From: an uncultured Alphaproteobacteria bacterium
Lineage (GTDB): Bacteria > Pseudomonadota > Alphaproteobacteria > CAAHEQ01 > UBA3637
Length of the DNA: 46,960 nucleotides
NCBI GenBank assembly: GCA_949286245.1
Contig: CASECF010000034.1
Coordinates: 1 to 46,960 of the forward strand
Direction of reading: 5' to 3'
Under the pieces are notes generated by a model. It searched no databases, was not told the origin of the DNA, and saw only the letters and a list, made by a program, of their open reading frames with translations. The position numbers were made by a program, and so were the translations under genes. Of this stretch, positions 1-8,391 are shown in pieces. The first letter of the stretch is position 1, and every line of letters begins with the position of its first letter.

Positions 1-28
1 CTTAAATGACCCGTTTACGGGTAGATAG
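1..28 (+). CDS. tnpA: IS200-family transposase TnpA, C-terminal end only (partial)
   Basis: Only eight codons and the TAG stop are inside the window, reading LNDPFTGR. IS200-family Y1 transposases typically end in a similar E/D-D-PFTG motif, and the decayed copy next door ends in LTLDFDSFTGSK. The right-hand copy at 46922-46960 shows four more codons upstream (LTMD). The HUH and tyrosine catalytic motifs are outside the window. Confidence 0.75.
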
Positions 29-139
29 TAACAAATTGCGTTTGGCAGAATTATGGGTACCCCGTTCAGGGGAAGCCAGTGGTAAAGGCTTATAGCCGCA
101 TATGAAGAACCCCGCGTTTTACGCGGGGGTATCTTTTTG
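1..139 (+). mobile_element. IS200-type right end (left copy of terminal inverted repeat)
   Basis: This segment is identical, base for base, to the reverse complement of 46811-46949. It starts with the last codons of an IS200-family TnpA, ending in DPFTGR and a stop at 26-28. It then runs through a structured spacer to a strong hairpin at 110-128 (8-bp stem, TTT loop) followed by a T-rich stretch. A hairpin just inside the end is the normal signature of IS200/IS605 ends, which lack terminal inverted repeats and target duplications. Identity with the other copy stops exactly at 139, so 139/140 is the likely element boundary. The rest of the IS lies outside the window to the left. Confidence 0.85.
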
Positions 140-140
140 T

Positions 141-890
141 GACAAAAAAAACTACCGGCTAGGCCGGTCGTTCCAAAGAGTTTACGGCTTTACACATAAA
201 AAACTCTTTTGCGAGAGTAAGTTAGACGCTCAGACGAAAGTCTAACAAAAGCAATGGCGTTTTTTATTAAGACTAACTACACAACGGACAGACAAAATGC
301 AATGGCCAATATCATGTTTTTTTGTCCCCCAATATCAAAGGAAAGAATTATATGTGGAAGTCCGGTAAAATAGGAAAAATTTAAAGAGAATTATATTGGG
401 GGCTTTTAGAAGGATTATGCCGATGGGCAGGAATAGGTATAATGGAAGTAGAGGTCTGTCGTGAGCTCATTCATATATTAATAGAGATATCACCAAAACT
501 TTTGGTAAGTTCGGTCATGGGTTATCTCAAAGGTAAAAGTAGTCTGGCAATATATGAAAGGTGGGGAAATACAAAATTTCGATATCGACGCAAAGAATTT
601 TGGATATAAATAAAATGACGTATCTATCAACAGAAAGTGTCGGGGTAAAGTCTCTTATGTAAAGACGACAGATCACAGAACACTCAACAAATGACCGATT
701 ATATTAGAAATCAACTTAAAGAAGACGCAGAGCAAAGTCAGTTAACACTGGATTTTGACTCGTTTACGGGTAGCAAGTCATTTTCGCCCTGTCAGACCGT
801 CATACGCCCTTAAGGCGTTTGCCGGCACCATTAGGGTTATACATTAAAAAAGAACCACCGGCTGAGCCGATGGCTTTCTTTTTGAGAATT
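141..890 (+). mobile_element. Decayed IS200-family element, diverged from the terminal copies
   Basis: A hairpin at 154-168 (6-bp stem ACCGGC/GCCGGT, loop TAG) marks a putative left end. A similar hairpin at 855-873 (8-bp stem with one mismatch, loop TGA), followed by a pyrimidine/T-rich run, marks a putative right end. Between them lies a broken tnpA. A dyad at about 176-211 (arms AAAGAGTTT/AAACTCTTT) and another near 220-246 (arms GTTAGAC/GTCTAAC) lie upstream of tnpA, where IS200 elements usually carry structures that limit expression. The left-end hairpin starts about 15 bp after the right end of the other IS copy, so the two elements abut. Exact ends are inferred from the hairpins. Confidence 0.7.
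254..813 (+). pseudogene. tnpA: IS200 transposase tnpA, broken by frameshifts and stops
   Basis: Conceptual pieces of a Y1 (HUH) transposase follow one another in shifting frames. An N-terminal piece from the ATG at 254 contains MFFCPPISK (compare IVFCPKYRR in the family). A middle piece near 425-610 contains ELIHILIEISPK, MGYLKGKSSLAIYE and KFRYRRKEFW, which is a clear match to the IS200 core. A last piece from 691 contains YIRNQLKED and LTLDFDSFTG, with a stop at 811-813. The pieces are separated by several stops and at least two frameshifts. The first histidine of the HUH motif appears replaced by leucine. The gene is not functional. Confidence 0.85.
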
Positions 891-1126
891 ACCTTCTCTC
901 CAAACGAGTCTGTTTATCTTCTCAACAAGCCTTCTTCTCCCTGACTTCCGTCTCTTTTGCTTGTCTTGAGGAATTTTTATACCCCCATAATCAGGTCAAG
1001 AAGATAATACTCCTTATCGGTGATCCATTGAATATTTACGGTGCAACAAACCCTTAAAAACAAGAAAATCCGAGTTCGAATCCGACTTAAAAAATTGATT
1101 TTCCCATTTGGCCTTATTTTTTGTGA
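891..1126. other. Gene-free stretch between decayed IS and HNH gene
   Basis: I see no open reading frame, tRNA or convincing terminator here. A short string around 1062-1085 resembles the T-arm loop of a tRNA (GTTCGAATCC) but has no pairing stem and no other tRNA arms. The ten bases GAATCCGACT recur about 60 bp later inside the end of the HNH gene, which may be a small duplication. Confidence 0.4.
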
Positions 1127-1582
1127 TTATTTTTTTTGAATCCGACTCAAATACCGATAAAAAGAACGGCGATCTTTATCATGCGCCAACTTACGATCAA
1201 TAAATCCATTATAATCCCGCCTAAGCGCCACTTTGGGAAAATCCGGCAAATCAATATCCACCGACTGCCCTACTTTCAAACTTCTAACCGCCGGATCGAA
1301 ACATTTTTTATTGATAAACCGATGAAGAGATTTTTCAATTAAACAAAAATTGCTCACATGATTTGTTCCGCCACCCGACAGCGGAACGATGTGATGGACA
1401 TCAAATCCGTGGGGAATTCGACCCCGTTTGGCACGTTCCAAATTGATAATATCGGCATATTGATCTAAAAATCCCTTTCGATACAACCATTTGACAAATT
1501 TTTGATTCATGTTTTTGTGTTCAAATTCTTTACGCAGTGCCTGACTGACTGAAGAAGGTTGAAGTGTAAAATGTATTGTCAT
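1127..1582 (-). CDS. HNH-type endonuclease domain protein
   Basis: This 151-residue protein probably cuts or nicks nucleic acid. Its core, residues 59-90, has the HNH pattern: paired histidines H63-H64 after GFDV, asparagine N78 and histidine H87. The rest is basic and has no other domain I recognise. There is no signal peptide or membrane segment. It lies 4 bp after recG in the same direction with an SD-like GGGAT before the ATG, so it is probably cotranscribed with recG. Family assignment rests on the metal-binding motif only. A role in repair or recombination is guessed from position; a domesticated mobile-element nuclease is the main alternative. Confidence 0.7.
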   Translation of the reverse strand: MTIHFTLQPSSVSQALRKEFEHKNMNQKFVKWLYRKGFLDQYADIINLERAKRGRIPHGFDVHHIVPLSGGGTNHVSNFCLIEKSLHRFINKKCFDPAVRSLKVGQSVDIDLPDFPKVALRRDYNGFIDRKLAHDKDRRSFYRYLSRIQKK

Positions 1583-1586
1583 AAAT

Positions 1587-3671
1587 TTATCCCGCCTTTA
1601 ATGTGTTAACAACCGAATCTTTTTGAAATAAATAAAGCAAAATCCGCAACGCTCGTCCCCTCGGCGTTCGCAAAAGCGGATCCAAAATTAAAATACTTTT
1701 GGCATCTTGAGAGGCTGTATACAAAAGATCCTTATGAACGCTTAAATCCGCCATTTGAAATTCCTGCATTCCGCTTTGTCTGGCACCCAACAATTCTCCG
1801 GCACCCCTCAATTTTAAATCTTCTTCGGCAATCAAAAAACCATCCTCCGTTTCACGCATTACACGGAGTCTCTCTCGAGCCGTCGATGTCAATTTTTCCC
1901 CATAAAGCAAAATACATGTCGACTGACCTCCGCCACGTCCGATCCGCCCTCTCAGCTGATGGAGCCCCGCCAAACCAAAACGTTCTGCGTGTTCAATCAC
2001 CATAATGGTCGCCGTTTTAACATCAACACCCACCTCAATAACCGTTGTTGCCACCAAAACATCTATCTCTCCGGCCACAAATCGGCTCATAACGGCATCT
2101 TTTTCTGCCCCCTTCATCTTACCGTGGACAAGTCCGACTCGATCTCCTAAGAACTCTTTTAACTCTCGGTATCTTTTTTCGACTGCCATCAAATCGCTCT
2201 TTTCCGATTCTTCCACCAGCGGACAAATCCAATAGGCTTGTGTCCTGTCCCCTGTTGTTTTTGAGATATTTCTCAATCGGTCCATCAACTCCGACACTTT
2301 TGAAACGGGCATCACTCTGGTTTCAATCGGTTTTCTATTGGCCGGTTTTTCATTCAATCTGGAAATATCCATATCTCCATATGTTGTTAAAGCCAGAGTT
2401 CTGGGAATGGGCGTTGCCGTCATAACCAACAAATTAACTCCTTGTTGTTTTTGCGTCAAAGCCAACCGCTGATGAACCCCGAATTTATGTTGTTCATCAA
2501 TAACCGCCAAACCCAACTTTTTAAAACAAACATTTTCTACAAAAACGGCATGTGTTCCGATTAAAAGATCGATCTCTCCATTCTTTAGATCCTCTAAAAT
2601 TTGTTCTCGTTTTTTCCCTTTTTCACGGCCGGAGAGCAATGCACATCGAATTCCCAAGGGCACCGTCCATCTTTGAATCGTCGCCAAATGCTGTCTTGCC
2701 AAAATATCGGTCGGAGCCATTAACACCCCTTGTGTACCAGAATCAATCGCCCATAAAAGAGACAACAACGCCACAATAGTTTTTCCGCTACCGACATCTC
2801 CTTGAAGCAACCGCACCATTTTATAAGAACTTGCCAAATCATTTTCGATTTCTGCCACCACTCTTTTTTGAGATTTTGTCAGTTCAAACGGCAATTCTTT
2901 CAATAGTTCATCTCTCCGATTTTGAGTGGGTGAAAGAGCAATACCATTTTGTTCTTTTGTGCGTTCCCGAACTAAATAAAGGGCTAACTGATTAGCCAAT
3001 AATTCATCATAAGCCAACCTTTTTCTAACTAAAGAAAATGGATTTAATTCTTCAGAAGAATGGGGAAAATGTGCTTTTTTCAAAGAGTCCAACCATCCCG
3101 AAAAACCCTCCTTTTCCATAAAAGCCTTATCCAACCACTCCGGTAAATCGGGTGTTTCATTTAAAATCTGAGCTACGGCTTTTTGAACGCTTTTATTTGA
3201 AAGTCCGAGTGTTAACGGATAAATCGGTTCATAGACAGGGATTTGATCCCGACAAGAGGTGACATAATCCGGATGCAACATTTGAAGAATTTTTCCCATT
3301 TTCTCAAGCCGTCCGGAAACAAAATACGTTTTTCCTATTTGTAATTGTTTTTTTAAAAAATCAACATGATAATTAAAAAAAACAAGCTCCAACACATCTT
3401 CCCCCCACCGACAAACAATTCGATACGGAAGTTTTTTTCGAGCAGGAGCAATATGTTCTAAAACCTGAATTTGAAAAGTTCCTAATCGTCCCAAAACAAC
3501 CTCTTTTTCCATCGACAAAAAAGGACGATAATTTAAGCCGATCGGAAGATGCCACAACAGGTGTATCCATAACCGACCGCAACAATTTTCTATCTTTTTG
3601 GACAGTTTCGGGCCAATTCCTTTAAGAGTTGACACTTCTCGAAACAATGGATTTAAAAGATCAGGCCTCAT
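1587..3671 (-). CDS. recG: ATP-dependent DNA helicase RecG
   Basis: RecG is an SF2 helicase that reverses stalled replication forks and processes branched DNA. At 694 residues it has the usual full length. The N-terminal wedge/OB region is followed by Walker A GDVGSGKT (291-298), the DEQH box (392-395) and MTATPIPRT (417-425). The C-terminal helicase half carries the TTVIEVGVDV and LRGRIGRG motifs. The start ATG has a weak SD but gives the standard N-terminus. The gene begins 11 bp after an exported-protein gene and is followed at 4 bp by the HNH gene, forming a three-gene minus-strand unit. Confidence 0.97.
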   Translation of the reverse strand: MRPDLLNPLFREVSTLKGIGPKLSKKIENCCGRLWIHLLWHLPIGLNYRPFLSMEKEVVLGRLGTFQIQVLEHIAPARKKLPYRIVCRWGEDVLELVFFNYHVDFLKKQLQIGKTYFVSGRLEKMGKILQMLHPDYVTSCRDQIPVYEPIYPLTLGLSNKSVQKAVAQILNETPDLPEWLDKAFMEKEGFSGWLDSLKKAHFPHSSEELNPFSLVRKRLAYDELLANQLALYLVRERTKEQNGIALSPTQNRRDELLKELPFELTKSQKRVVAEIENDLASSYKMVRLLQGDVGSGKTIVALLSLLWAIDSGTQGVLMAPTDILARQHLATIQRWTVPLGIRCALLSGREKGKKREQILEDLKNGEIDLLIGTHAVFVENVCFKKLGLAVIDEQHKFGVHQRLALTQKQQGVNLLVMTATPIPRTLALTTYGDMDISRLNEKPANRKPIETRVMPVSKVSELMDRLRNISKTTGDRTQAYWICPLVEESEKSDLMAVEKRYRELKEFLGDRVGLVHGKMKGAEKDAVMSRFVAGEIDVLVATTVIEVGVDVKTATIMVIEHAERFGLAGLHQLRGRIGRGGGQSTCILLYGEKLTSTARERLRVMRETEDGFLIAEEDLKLRGAGELLGARQSGMQEFQMADLSVHKDLLYTASQDAKSILILDPLLRTPRGRALRILLYLFQKDSVVNTLKAG

Positions 3672-3681
3672 AAAAAATCTC

Positions 3682-4233
3682 TTATTTTTTCAAAGAAACG
3701 ACCTCGTTTTTTCGATTCACCTCAGACACATTTTTGACAGTGTCCGTCTGCCTTGAGTGACTTTTTTTAGAACGCTTTACGGCTTTGGAATATTTTTTAG
3801 AAGCTGGCTTTTTGGCCGGAATCATTTTTGTTTTTCGTTTAGGAGTAATTACCTTCCCATCCGGCAATTTAACGGTTCCATCGGCATAGACGACAGATTG
3901 AAAAATAGGAAGACGTGAAAAACGATCCAAAACCTCTCCGCACGAAACCTCCGGAGCATTTTTTTGTTCTTTGTATGCTTTTAACTTCGCCTGAGCATAT
4001 CCTCTAAAAAGAGAAAGTTCCTCTTGCTTTGTCACGGCGGGATTAGCCATAATCCGACTGGCGATCAATTCATAATCATCCAATAATCCACCGGCATTAC
4101 ACGCCAACGCCAATCCGGCCATCATGCCCAGTTGCTCGTTTTCCGGAATACCGTTTAATGTTCTGGAGGCCGAAAAACAAACGGAAGGAACCGTCAAAAT
4201 CAGAAAAGACAAGATCCAAATGTTTTTTTTCAT
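3682..4233 (-). CDS. Small exported protein of unknown function
   Basis: I do not recognise this 183-residue protein. The start at 4233 is chosen because AAGGAG lies about 8 bp upstream; an upstream in-frame ATG at 4272 has no such site. Residues 1-22 form a Sec-type signal peptide (KKN, then hydrophobic, ending SVCFSA), so the protein is probably periplasmic. The middle (about 25-110) is predicted helical with three cysteines. The C-terminal third is rich in lysine, arginine and serine, with K-rich clusters that could bind nucleic acid, phospholipid or peptidoglycan. It is first in the operon with recG and diverges from the esterase gene. Confidence 0.75.
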   Translation of the reverse strand: MKKNIWILSFLILTVPSVCFSASRTLNGIPENEQLGMMAGLALACNAGGLLDDYELIASRIMANPAVTKQEELSLFRGYAQAKLKAYKEQKNAPEVSCGEVLDRFSRLPIFQSVVYADGTVKLPDGKVITPKRKTKMIPAKKPASKKYSKAVKRSKKSHSRQTDTVKNVSEVNRKNEVVSLKK

Positions 4234-4305
4234 TGATTTTCTCCTTGAAAACAGATTATAATATTTTATCATACAGATATTTGAGATATTTTCAAGGAGA
4301 ATTTC
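4234..4305. promoter_or_regulatory. Divergent promoter region with mirrored Shine-Dalgarno sites
   Basis: The 72-bp gap between the divergent genes holds a 13-bp inverted repeat, TTCTCCTTGAAAA near 4239-4251 and TTTTCAAGGAGAA near 4289-4301. Each arm contains the SD of one gene. The AT-rich middle must hold both promoters. The same SD context (TTTTCAAAGGAGAA) recurs at about 42087-42102, so the symmetry may only reflect a preferred ribosome-binding sequence. Confidence 0.5.
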
Positions 4306-4965
4306 ATGCTTTCAGGCCCTTTTTCCATTCCCGAAAAGACCCAAAGGGCGATGTTTTTGTTTCATGGATACGGGGCTAGTGGAGATGATTTAATGGGGAT
4401 TGTTCCCACCTTATCCAAAATTTTTAAAAATATGGCTTTTTTTGCACCCAATGCACCAAAGCAAACCCTTTTTTCCGGGTATGAATGGTTTTCCCTCGAT
4501 GATTTTACCTCTCCCAATGCCGTTTCTTTAACCTATTTGGATCAATTGGTTAAAAGAGCTCAAACATCCTGTGAATTAGCTCGTTCTTATATCGAACATA
4601 TCCAAAAAAGCTATCAGCTATCCTCAAAAGATATTATTTTAGCCGGTTTTTCCCAAGGCGGACTTATTGCCCAATATACGGCATTGACACATTCAGAACC
4701 ATTTCAAGCCGTTTTGAGTCTCTCGTCTGTTCCGTTGGTTTTTGACAAGGCCCTTCCCGCCGAACACATCAAACAACATCTGCCTATTTTGTTAACACAC
4801 GGAGCAAACGATACTGTTATTCCGCCTCTTGCCCTACAACTTTCTACACGAGAATTGGCTAAAGCGAAACAATATCCTGCTCCCCATCTCATTCCTGATT
4901 TAGATCATGGCATTAACGATGTTTGTTTGGAACAAATTATCCATTTTTTAAAAACGATTTCTTAA
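4306..4965 (+). CDS. Phospholipase/carboxylesterase family alpha/beta hydrolase
   Basis: A cytoplasmic serine esterase of the carboxylesterase/acyl-protein thioesterase family (219 residues, normal size). The nucleophile is S116 in GFSQGG. D169 in GANDTVIP and H201 in LDHGIN complete the triad. HGYGASGDD near residue 20 forms the oxyanion-hole loop. There is no signal peptide. The start has AAGGAG 7 bp upstream. It lies 26 bp before the MsbA-like exporter, probably in one transcript. Substrates of this family are short acyl esters or lysophospholipids, and the exact one cannot be read from sequence. Confidence 0.9.
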   Translation: MLSGPFSIPEKTQRAMFLFHGYGASGDDLMGIVPTLSKIFKNMAFFAPNAPKQTLFSGYEWFSLDDFTSPNAVSLTYLDQLVKRAQTSCELARSYIEHIQKSYQLSSKDIILAGFSQGGLIAQYTALTHSEPFQAVLSLSSVPLVFDKALPAEHIKQHLPILLTHGANDTVIPPLALQLSTRELAKAKQYPAPHLIPDLDHGINDVCLEQIIHFLKTIS

Positions 4966-4991
4966 AAACAATTTTTTAAAAAGGTTTTTTC

Positions 4992-6761
4992 ATGCATATT
5001 CAACCACAAAAAATAAATCTTTCCGAAAGTTATAAACGAATGTGGCCATTTGTAAAACCGTATTGGTTTCGATGCTTATTAGCCACAATTATTACCATTC
5101 CGATCGGTGCTTTGGATGCTGTGATTGCCTTGGCTCTTAAACCTTTTATGGATACGGTTGTTATAGATCAGGGGGCAGAAACGCCGTTTAATTTACCTCT
5201 TTATGTTATTCCGATTTTTATCATCTCATTTACCCTTGTTCAAGCTGCCTTAGAATATGGATCTGCCTATTTAAGTGCTTGGACCGGCGGAAAAATTACA
5301 ATGGAAATGAAAAAAAAGCTTTATCAAAAGCTCTTAACATTAGATGCCTCTTATTTGGATAAAACCTCATCCGGACAGATCATGACCCGCTTTGATGCGG
5401 ATGCCAATACAGCTTGTACGGGATTGCTCAACAATGTTAAGGTCTTTACAACCCGCGTTTTTTCTTCCGTTGCTTTAGTCGGCGTCCTTCTTTACACGTC
5501 TTGGCAATTGGCGATAATTGCCATTATTGTGTTGGGATCCGCTCTTTATCCGGTCACATTGATCCGCAAAAAGATAAAAGACATTGTCGCAAGAAGTGTT
5601 ATTGTTAATGGGTCTGTTTTAACAGCTTTTAATGAAACATATGCCGGAGCCAAAACCATTGCATCTTATAATTTAAATTCCTATCAAAAAAACAAATTTT
5701 ATAATATTTTAACACAAAGTTTTAAGCTGACAATTAAAAATACTCAACGAACGGCTTGGCTTTCTCCGATGATGCATATTATCATTGCTTTTGGAATTGC
5801 CGGAGCCATTTGGTATGGCAGTTATTTGATTACGAATAAAACGATCAGTGCCGGTGATTTTGTTTCATTTATGACAGCCATGTTGATGCTCTATACCCCT
5901 ATTAAAAATATCGGTAAAAATTTCAATGCTGTTCAACTCTCCTTGATGGCGATCGAGCGAGTTTTTGAAATCATTGACATGCCGGCTCACATTAAAAATC
6001 AAAAAAATGCTTTAGAATTAACCGGCATTCAAAAGGAAATACGATTTGATCATGTTTCTTTTTCATATGAAGAATCCAAATCTATATTAAAAGATATTTC
6101 TTTTGAAATTAAACGAGGAGAAACTGTCGCTTTAGTCGGAAATTCAGGGGGAGGAAAAACAACAATCGTCAATTTAATTCCTCGTTTCTATGACGTATCC
6201 AAAGGCGTCATTTCAATTGACGGTCAAGATATTCGCTCACTGACACTTGAGTCTCTAAGAGAAAATATTGCCGTTGTTTTCCAAGATAATTTTTTATTTT
6301 CGGGAACAATCAGAGATAATATCATGTTGGGTCGTTTGAATGCAACGGAACAAGAAGTAAAAAAAGCCGTTCAGATGGCCTGTTTAGATGAATTTATCGG
6401 CTCACTTGAAAAAGGATTAGATACGGAGATCGGAGAACGTGGTATGCTTTTATCAGGAGGTCAAAAGCAGCGTATTGCGATAGCTAGAGCTTTTTTGAAA
6501 AATGCCCCAATTGTTATTTTGGACGAAGCCACTTCGGCATTAGACAATAAATCAGAAGCGATTGTTCAACAAGCCATTGATAATTTAATGCAAGATCGAA
6601 CAGTTATCGTTATTGCACATCGGCTATCAACAATTCAAAATGCCGATAAGATCATCGTTATCAATGAAGGAAAAATTGTTGAAGAGGGCAATCATACGGA
6701 ACTATTATCTCACGAGGGTCCCTATAAATCTCTCTATCAAGCGCAATTCAAACATAAATAA
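4992..6761 (+). CDS. MsbA-like ABC exporter (fused membrane and ATPase domains)
   Basis: A 589-residue half-transporter of the lipid/multidrug exporter type, acting as a homodimer in the inner membrane. Residues 20-325 form a six-helix membrane domain. The ATPase domain has Walker A GNSGGGKTT (383-391), the signature LSGGQ (487-491) and Walker B VILDEAT ending at about 514. Length and layout fit MsbA, which flips lipid A core across the inner membrane. That would suit a genome with pagP, but the same architecture covers drug and peptide exporters. It sits just downstream of the esterase, with a weak SD (AAGG). Confidence 0.88.
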   Translation: MHIQPQKINLSESYKRMWPFVKPYWFRCLLATIITIPIGALDAVIALALKPFMDTVVIDQGAETPFNLPLYVIPIFIISFTLVQAALEYGSAYLSAWTGGKITMEMKKKLYQKLLTLDASYLDKTSSGQIMTRFDADANTACTGLLNNVKVFTTRVFSSVALVGVLLYTSWQLAIIAIIVLGSALYPVTLIRKKIKDIVARSVIVNGSVLTAFNETYAGAKTIASYNLNSYQKNKFYNILTQSFKLTIKNTQRTAWLSPMMHIIIAFGIAGAIWYGSYLITNKTISAGDFVSFMTAMLMLYTPIKNIGKNFNAVQLSLMAIERVFEIIDMPAHIKNQKNALELTGIQKEIRFDHVSFSYEESKSILKDISFEIKRGETVALVGNSGGGKTTIVNLIPRFYDVSKGVISIDGQDIRSLTLESLRENIAVVFQDNFLFSGTIRDNIMLGRLNATEQEVKKAVQMACLDEFIGSLEKGLDTEIGERGMLLSGGQKQRIAIARAFLKNAPIVILDEATSALDNKSEAIVQQAIDNLMQDRTVIVIAHRLSTIQNADKIIVINEGKIVEEGNHTELLSHEGPYKSLYQAQFKHK

Positions 6762-6814
6762 ATCTGATATCAAGGGGATATCTATGGAATAAAGGGTATT
6801 CGTAAGATTTTATT

Positions 6815-7495
6815 TTACCAAGAAGGACACTTTTTTGTTTCAGTCGCATATGATTCCGGTGTATCAATCGCTTCGTTTTTTTCACGAATTTTTTTATTGA
6901 TGTGATCTAGAACCGGTTGAATTTCTGTCAAGACTTGCTTAATTTGTTTTTGAAAAACCTGATTGGCTCGCGTCTTTGAATAGACATATTCCGGCCTCAA
7001 TTTATCAACTGCTGTTTTTAAAGCTTTTTCAATATCCGGTTTAAAAAAGGTCATAGCTTCTTGATACACCGCCACATGATAATCTTCGTGATCTTTAATC
7101 ACATTATATTGACAGGATCCGATCGGATATTTTTTATCAATGTAAACCTGGAGCGTATCCAACACAATCTTAAAATGAATTTGGTTCAGTCCGACACAAC
7201 TTCTTTGGCTATTTATCGGGATTCCCGAATAAACAGACGACTGTGAACCAACAGAGCTGGCCCTGGTATCTGCCTCCACACGGACTCTCGAAACGGTTAA
7301 GCCCAACGTATTGGGAGAGAGTGGCTTATTTGCCGTTCTCGGAAAATCTTTTCGAGATAATGAGTGATTATATATCACCGACGTCGGTTCCATGGTAATT
7401 TTAACTTCTATTGGGATTTTATCACATAAAGCATTTGCTTTTTGAATCCAAAAAAGGGATAATGACATCCAGAAAAAAATAAATACTCTAACCAT
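6815..7495 (-). CDS. DUF922 family putative periplasmic zinc metalloprotease
   Basis: This 226-residue exported protein has a signal peptide (residues 1-23, hydrophobic from 4 to 18, ending KANA). An HEXXH zinc-site motif, HEDYH, lies at 136-140 inside the conserved block typical of DUF922. Cysteines at 24, 100 and 128 could form disulfides in the periplasm. The C-terminal part is a long charged helix. DUF922 proteins are common in Alphaproteobacteria, and their substrate is not known to me. The gene diverges from xthA with only 29 bp between starts. Confidence 0.75.
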   Translation of the reverse strand: MVRVFIFFWMSLSLFWIQKANALCDKIPIEVKITMEPTSVIYNHSLSRKDFPRTANKPLSPNTLGLTVSRVRVEADTRASSVGSQSSVYSGIPINSQRSCVGLNQIHFKIVLDTLQVYIDKKYPIGSCQYNVIKDHEDYHVAVYQEAMTFFKPDIEKALKTAVDKLRPEYVYSKTRANQVFQKQIKQVLTEIQPVLDHINKKIREKNEAIDTPESYATETKKCPSW

Positions 7496-7524
7496 AAAGT
7501 GACACTACCACGGGAGAGGGAAAA

Positions 7525-8310
7525 ATGCAAGTCATATCCTGGAACGTTGCTTCCGTTCGAGCTCGAATGCCTCTTTTAAAAAATTTATTGTCCGAACAAA
7601 AACCGGATATTGTTTTTTTGCAAGAAGTTAAAGCGACACATGAAACTTTTCCGTTCCGAGAATTTACTGAGATGGGATATTTTTCCGTCATATCGGGGCA
7701 AAAATCTTTTAACGGTGTAGCCATTCTCTCCCGTTATCCGCTTCAAGAAGTTTTGACTGTTTTGCCGAACACACAAGAAGAAATACCGCAGGCTCGATTT
7801 ATTCAGGCAAAAAATCAAGGTCTTACATTTATATCCGTCTATGTTCCCAATGGGAATCCGCCCGAAAAAGATCCGACCGACACCTCTCGATTAGACTATA
7901 AGCTAAAATGGTTAGATCATTTAAAAGAGCATCTTTTATCGCTATTAGAACAGAAACAATCATTTATCATTGGTGGGGATTTTAATGTTATTGAAAAGGA
8001 TGCAGATGTCTATGACCCCGAATTATATCGGTTAAACGCACTCATGCTCCCCTCCGTTCGGGAATGTTTTCACTTGCTAACAGAACTACCGATCTGCAAT
8101 ACGATTCGCTTTTTTTCTCAAGAGAAACCTCTTTATTCTTTTTGGGATTTTCAAGGGGGGGCTTGGTATAAAAACAACGGCATGCTATTAGATCACATCT
8201 TTATTTCAAATGATCTCAAGACTCGACTAAAAAATGCGGGCATTTACAAAGAGATGCGCAGATACCCCAAACCCTCCGATCATGTCCCTGTTTGGTGTCT
8301 TTTGGAATAA
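7525..8310 (+). CDS. xthA: Exodeoxyribonuclease III
   Basis: This is a class II AP endonuclease and 3'-5' exonuclease that opens abasic sites in base excision repair. The protein is 261 residues, the usual length. Key residues are visible: N7 in SWNVAS, E34 in LQEVKA, the GGDFNV block near residue 150, and the terminal SDH with D252 and H253. There is a purine-rich SD (GAGGG) before the ATG. It is a cytoplasmic enzyme, transcribed divergently from the DUF922 gene and separate from the pagP operon that follows. Confidence 0.95.
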   Translation: MQVISWNVASVRARMPLLKNLLSEQKPDIVFLQEVKATHETFPFREFTEMGYFSVISGQKSFNGVAILSRYPLQEVLTVLPNTQEEIPQARFIQAKNQGLTFISVYVPNGNPPEKDPTDTSRLDYKLKWLDHLKEHLLSLLEQKQSFIIGGDFNVIEKDADVYDPELYRLNALMLPSVRECFHLLTELPICNTIRFFSQEKPLYSFWDFQGGAWYKNNGMLLDHIFISNDLKTRLKNAGIYKEMRRYPKPSDHVPVWCLLE

Positions 8311-8354
8311 AAGTTTATAATTAGTCTTCTATAAAAGTTTTTGCCACAAAAAGA

Positions 8355-8383
8355 TTGAAATTCTTATTAAAATTGTTTATATT
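8355..8383 (+). promoter_or_regulatory. Sigma-70-like promoter of the pagP operon
   Basis: A -35 box TTGAAA (8355-8360) and a -10 box TATATT (8378-8383) are spaced exactly 17 bp. Transcription would start near 8390, only about 2 bases before the pagP ATG at 8392, implying a leaderless or nearly leaderless message. No convincing SD precedes pagP, which agrees. Confidence 0.6.
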
Positions 8384-8391
8384 CTGAGCTC

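Noticed and set aside
1-139. A complete omega RNA or TnpB guide RNA system
   Set aside because: No TnpB gene is visible and the upstream codons match IS200 TnpA; only the resemblance of the end hairpin is retained as a finding.
1062-1090. tRNA-like T-arm string GTTCGAATCC
   Set aside because: The flanking bases do not pair and no other tRNA arms are present.
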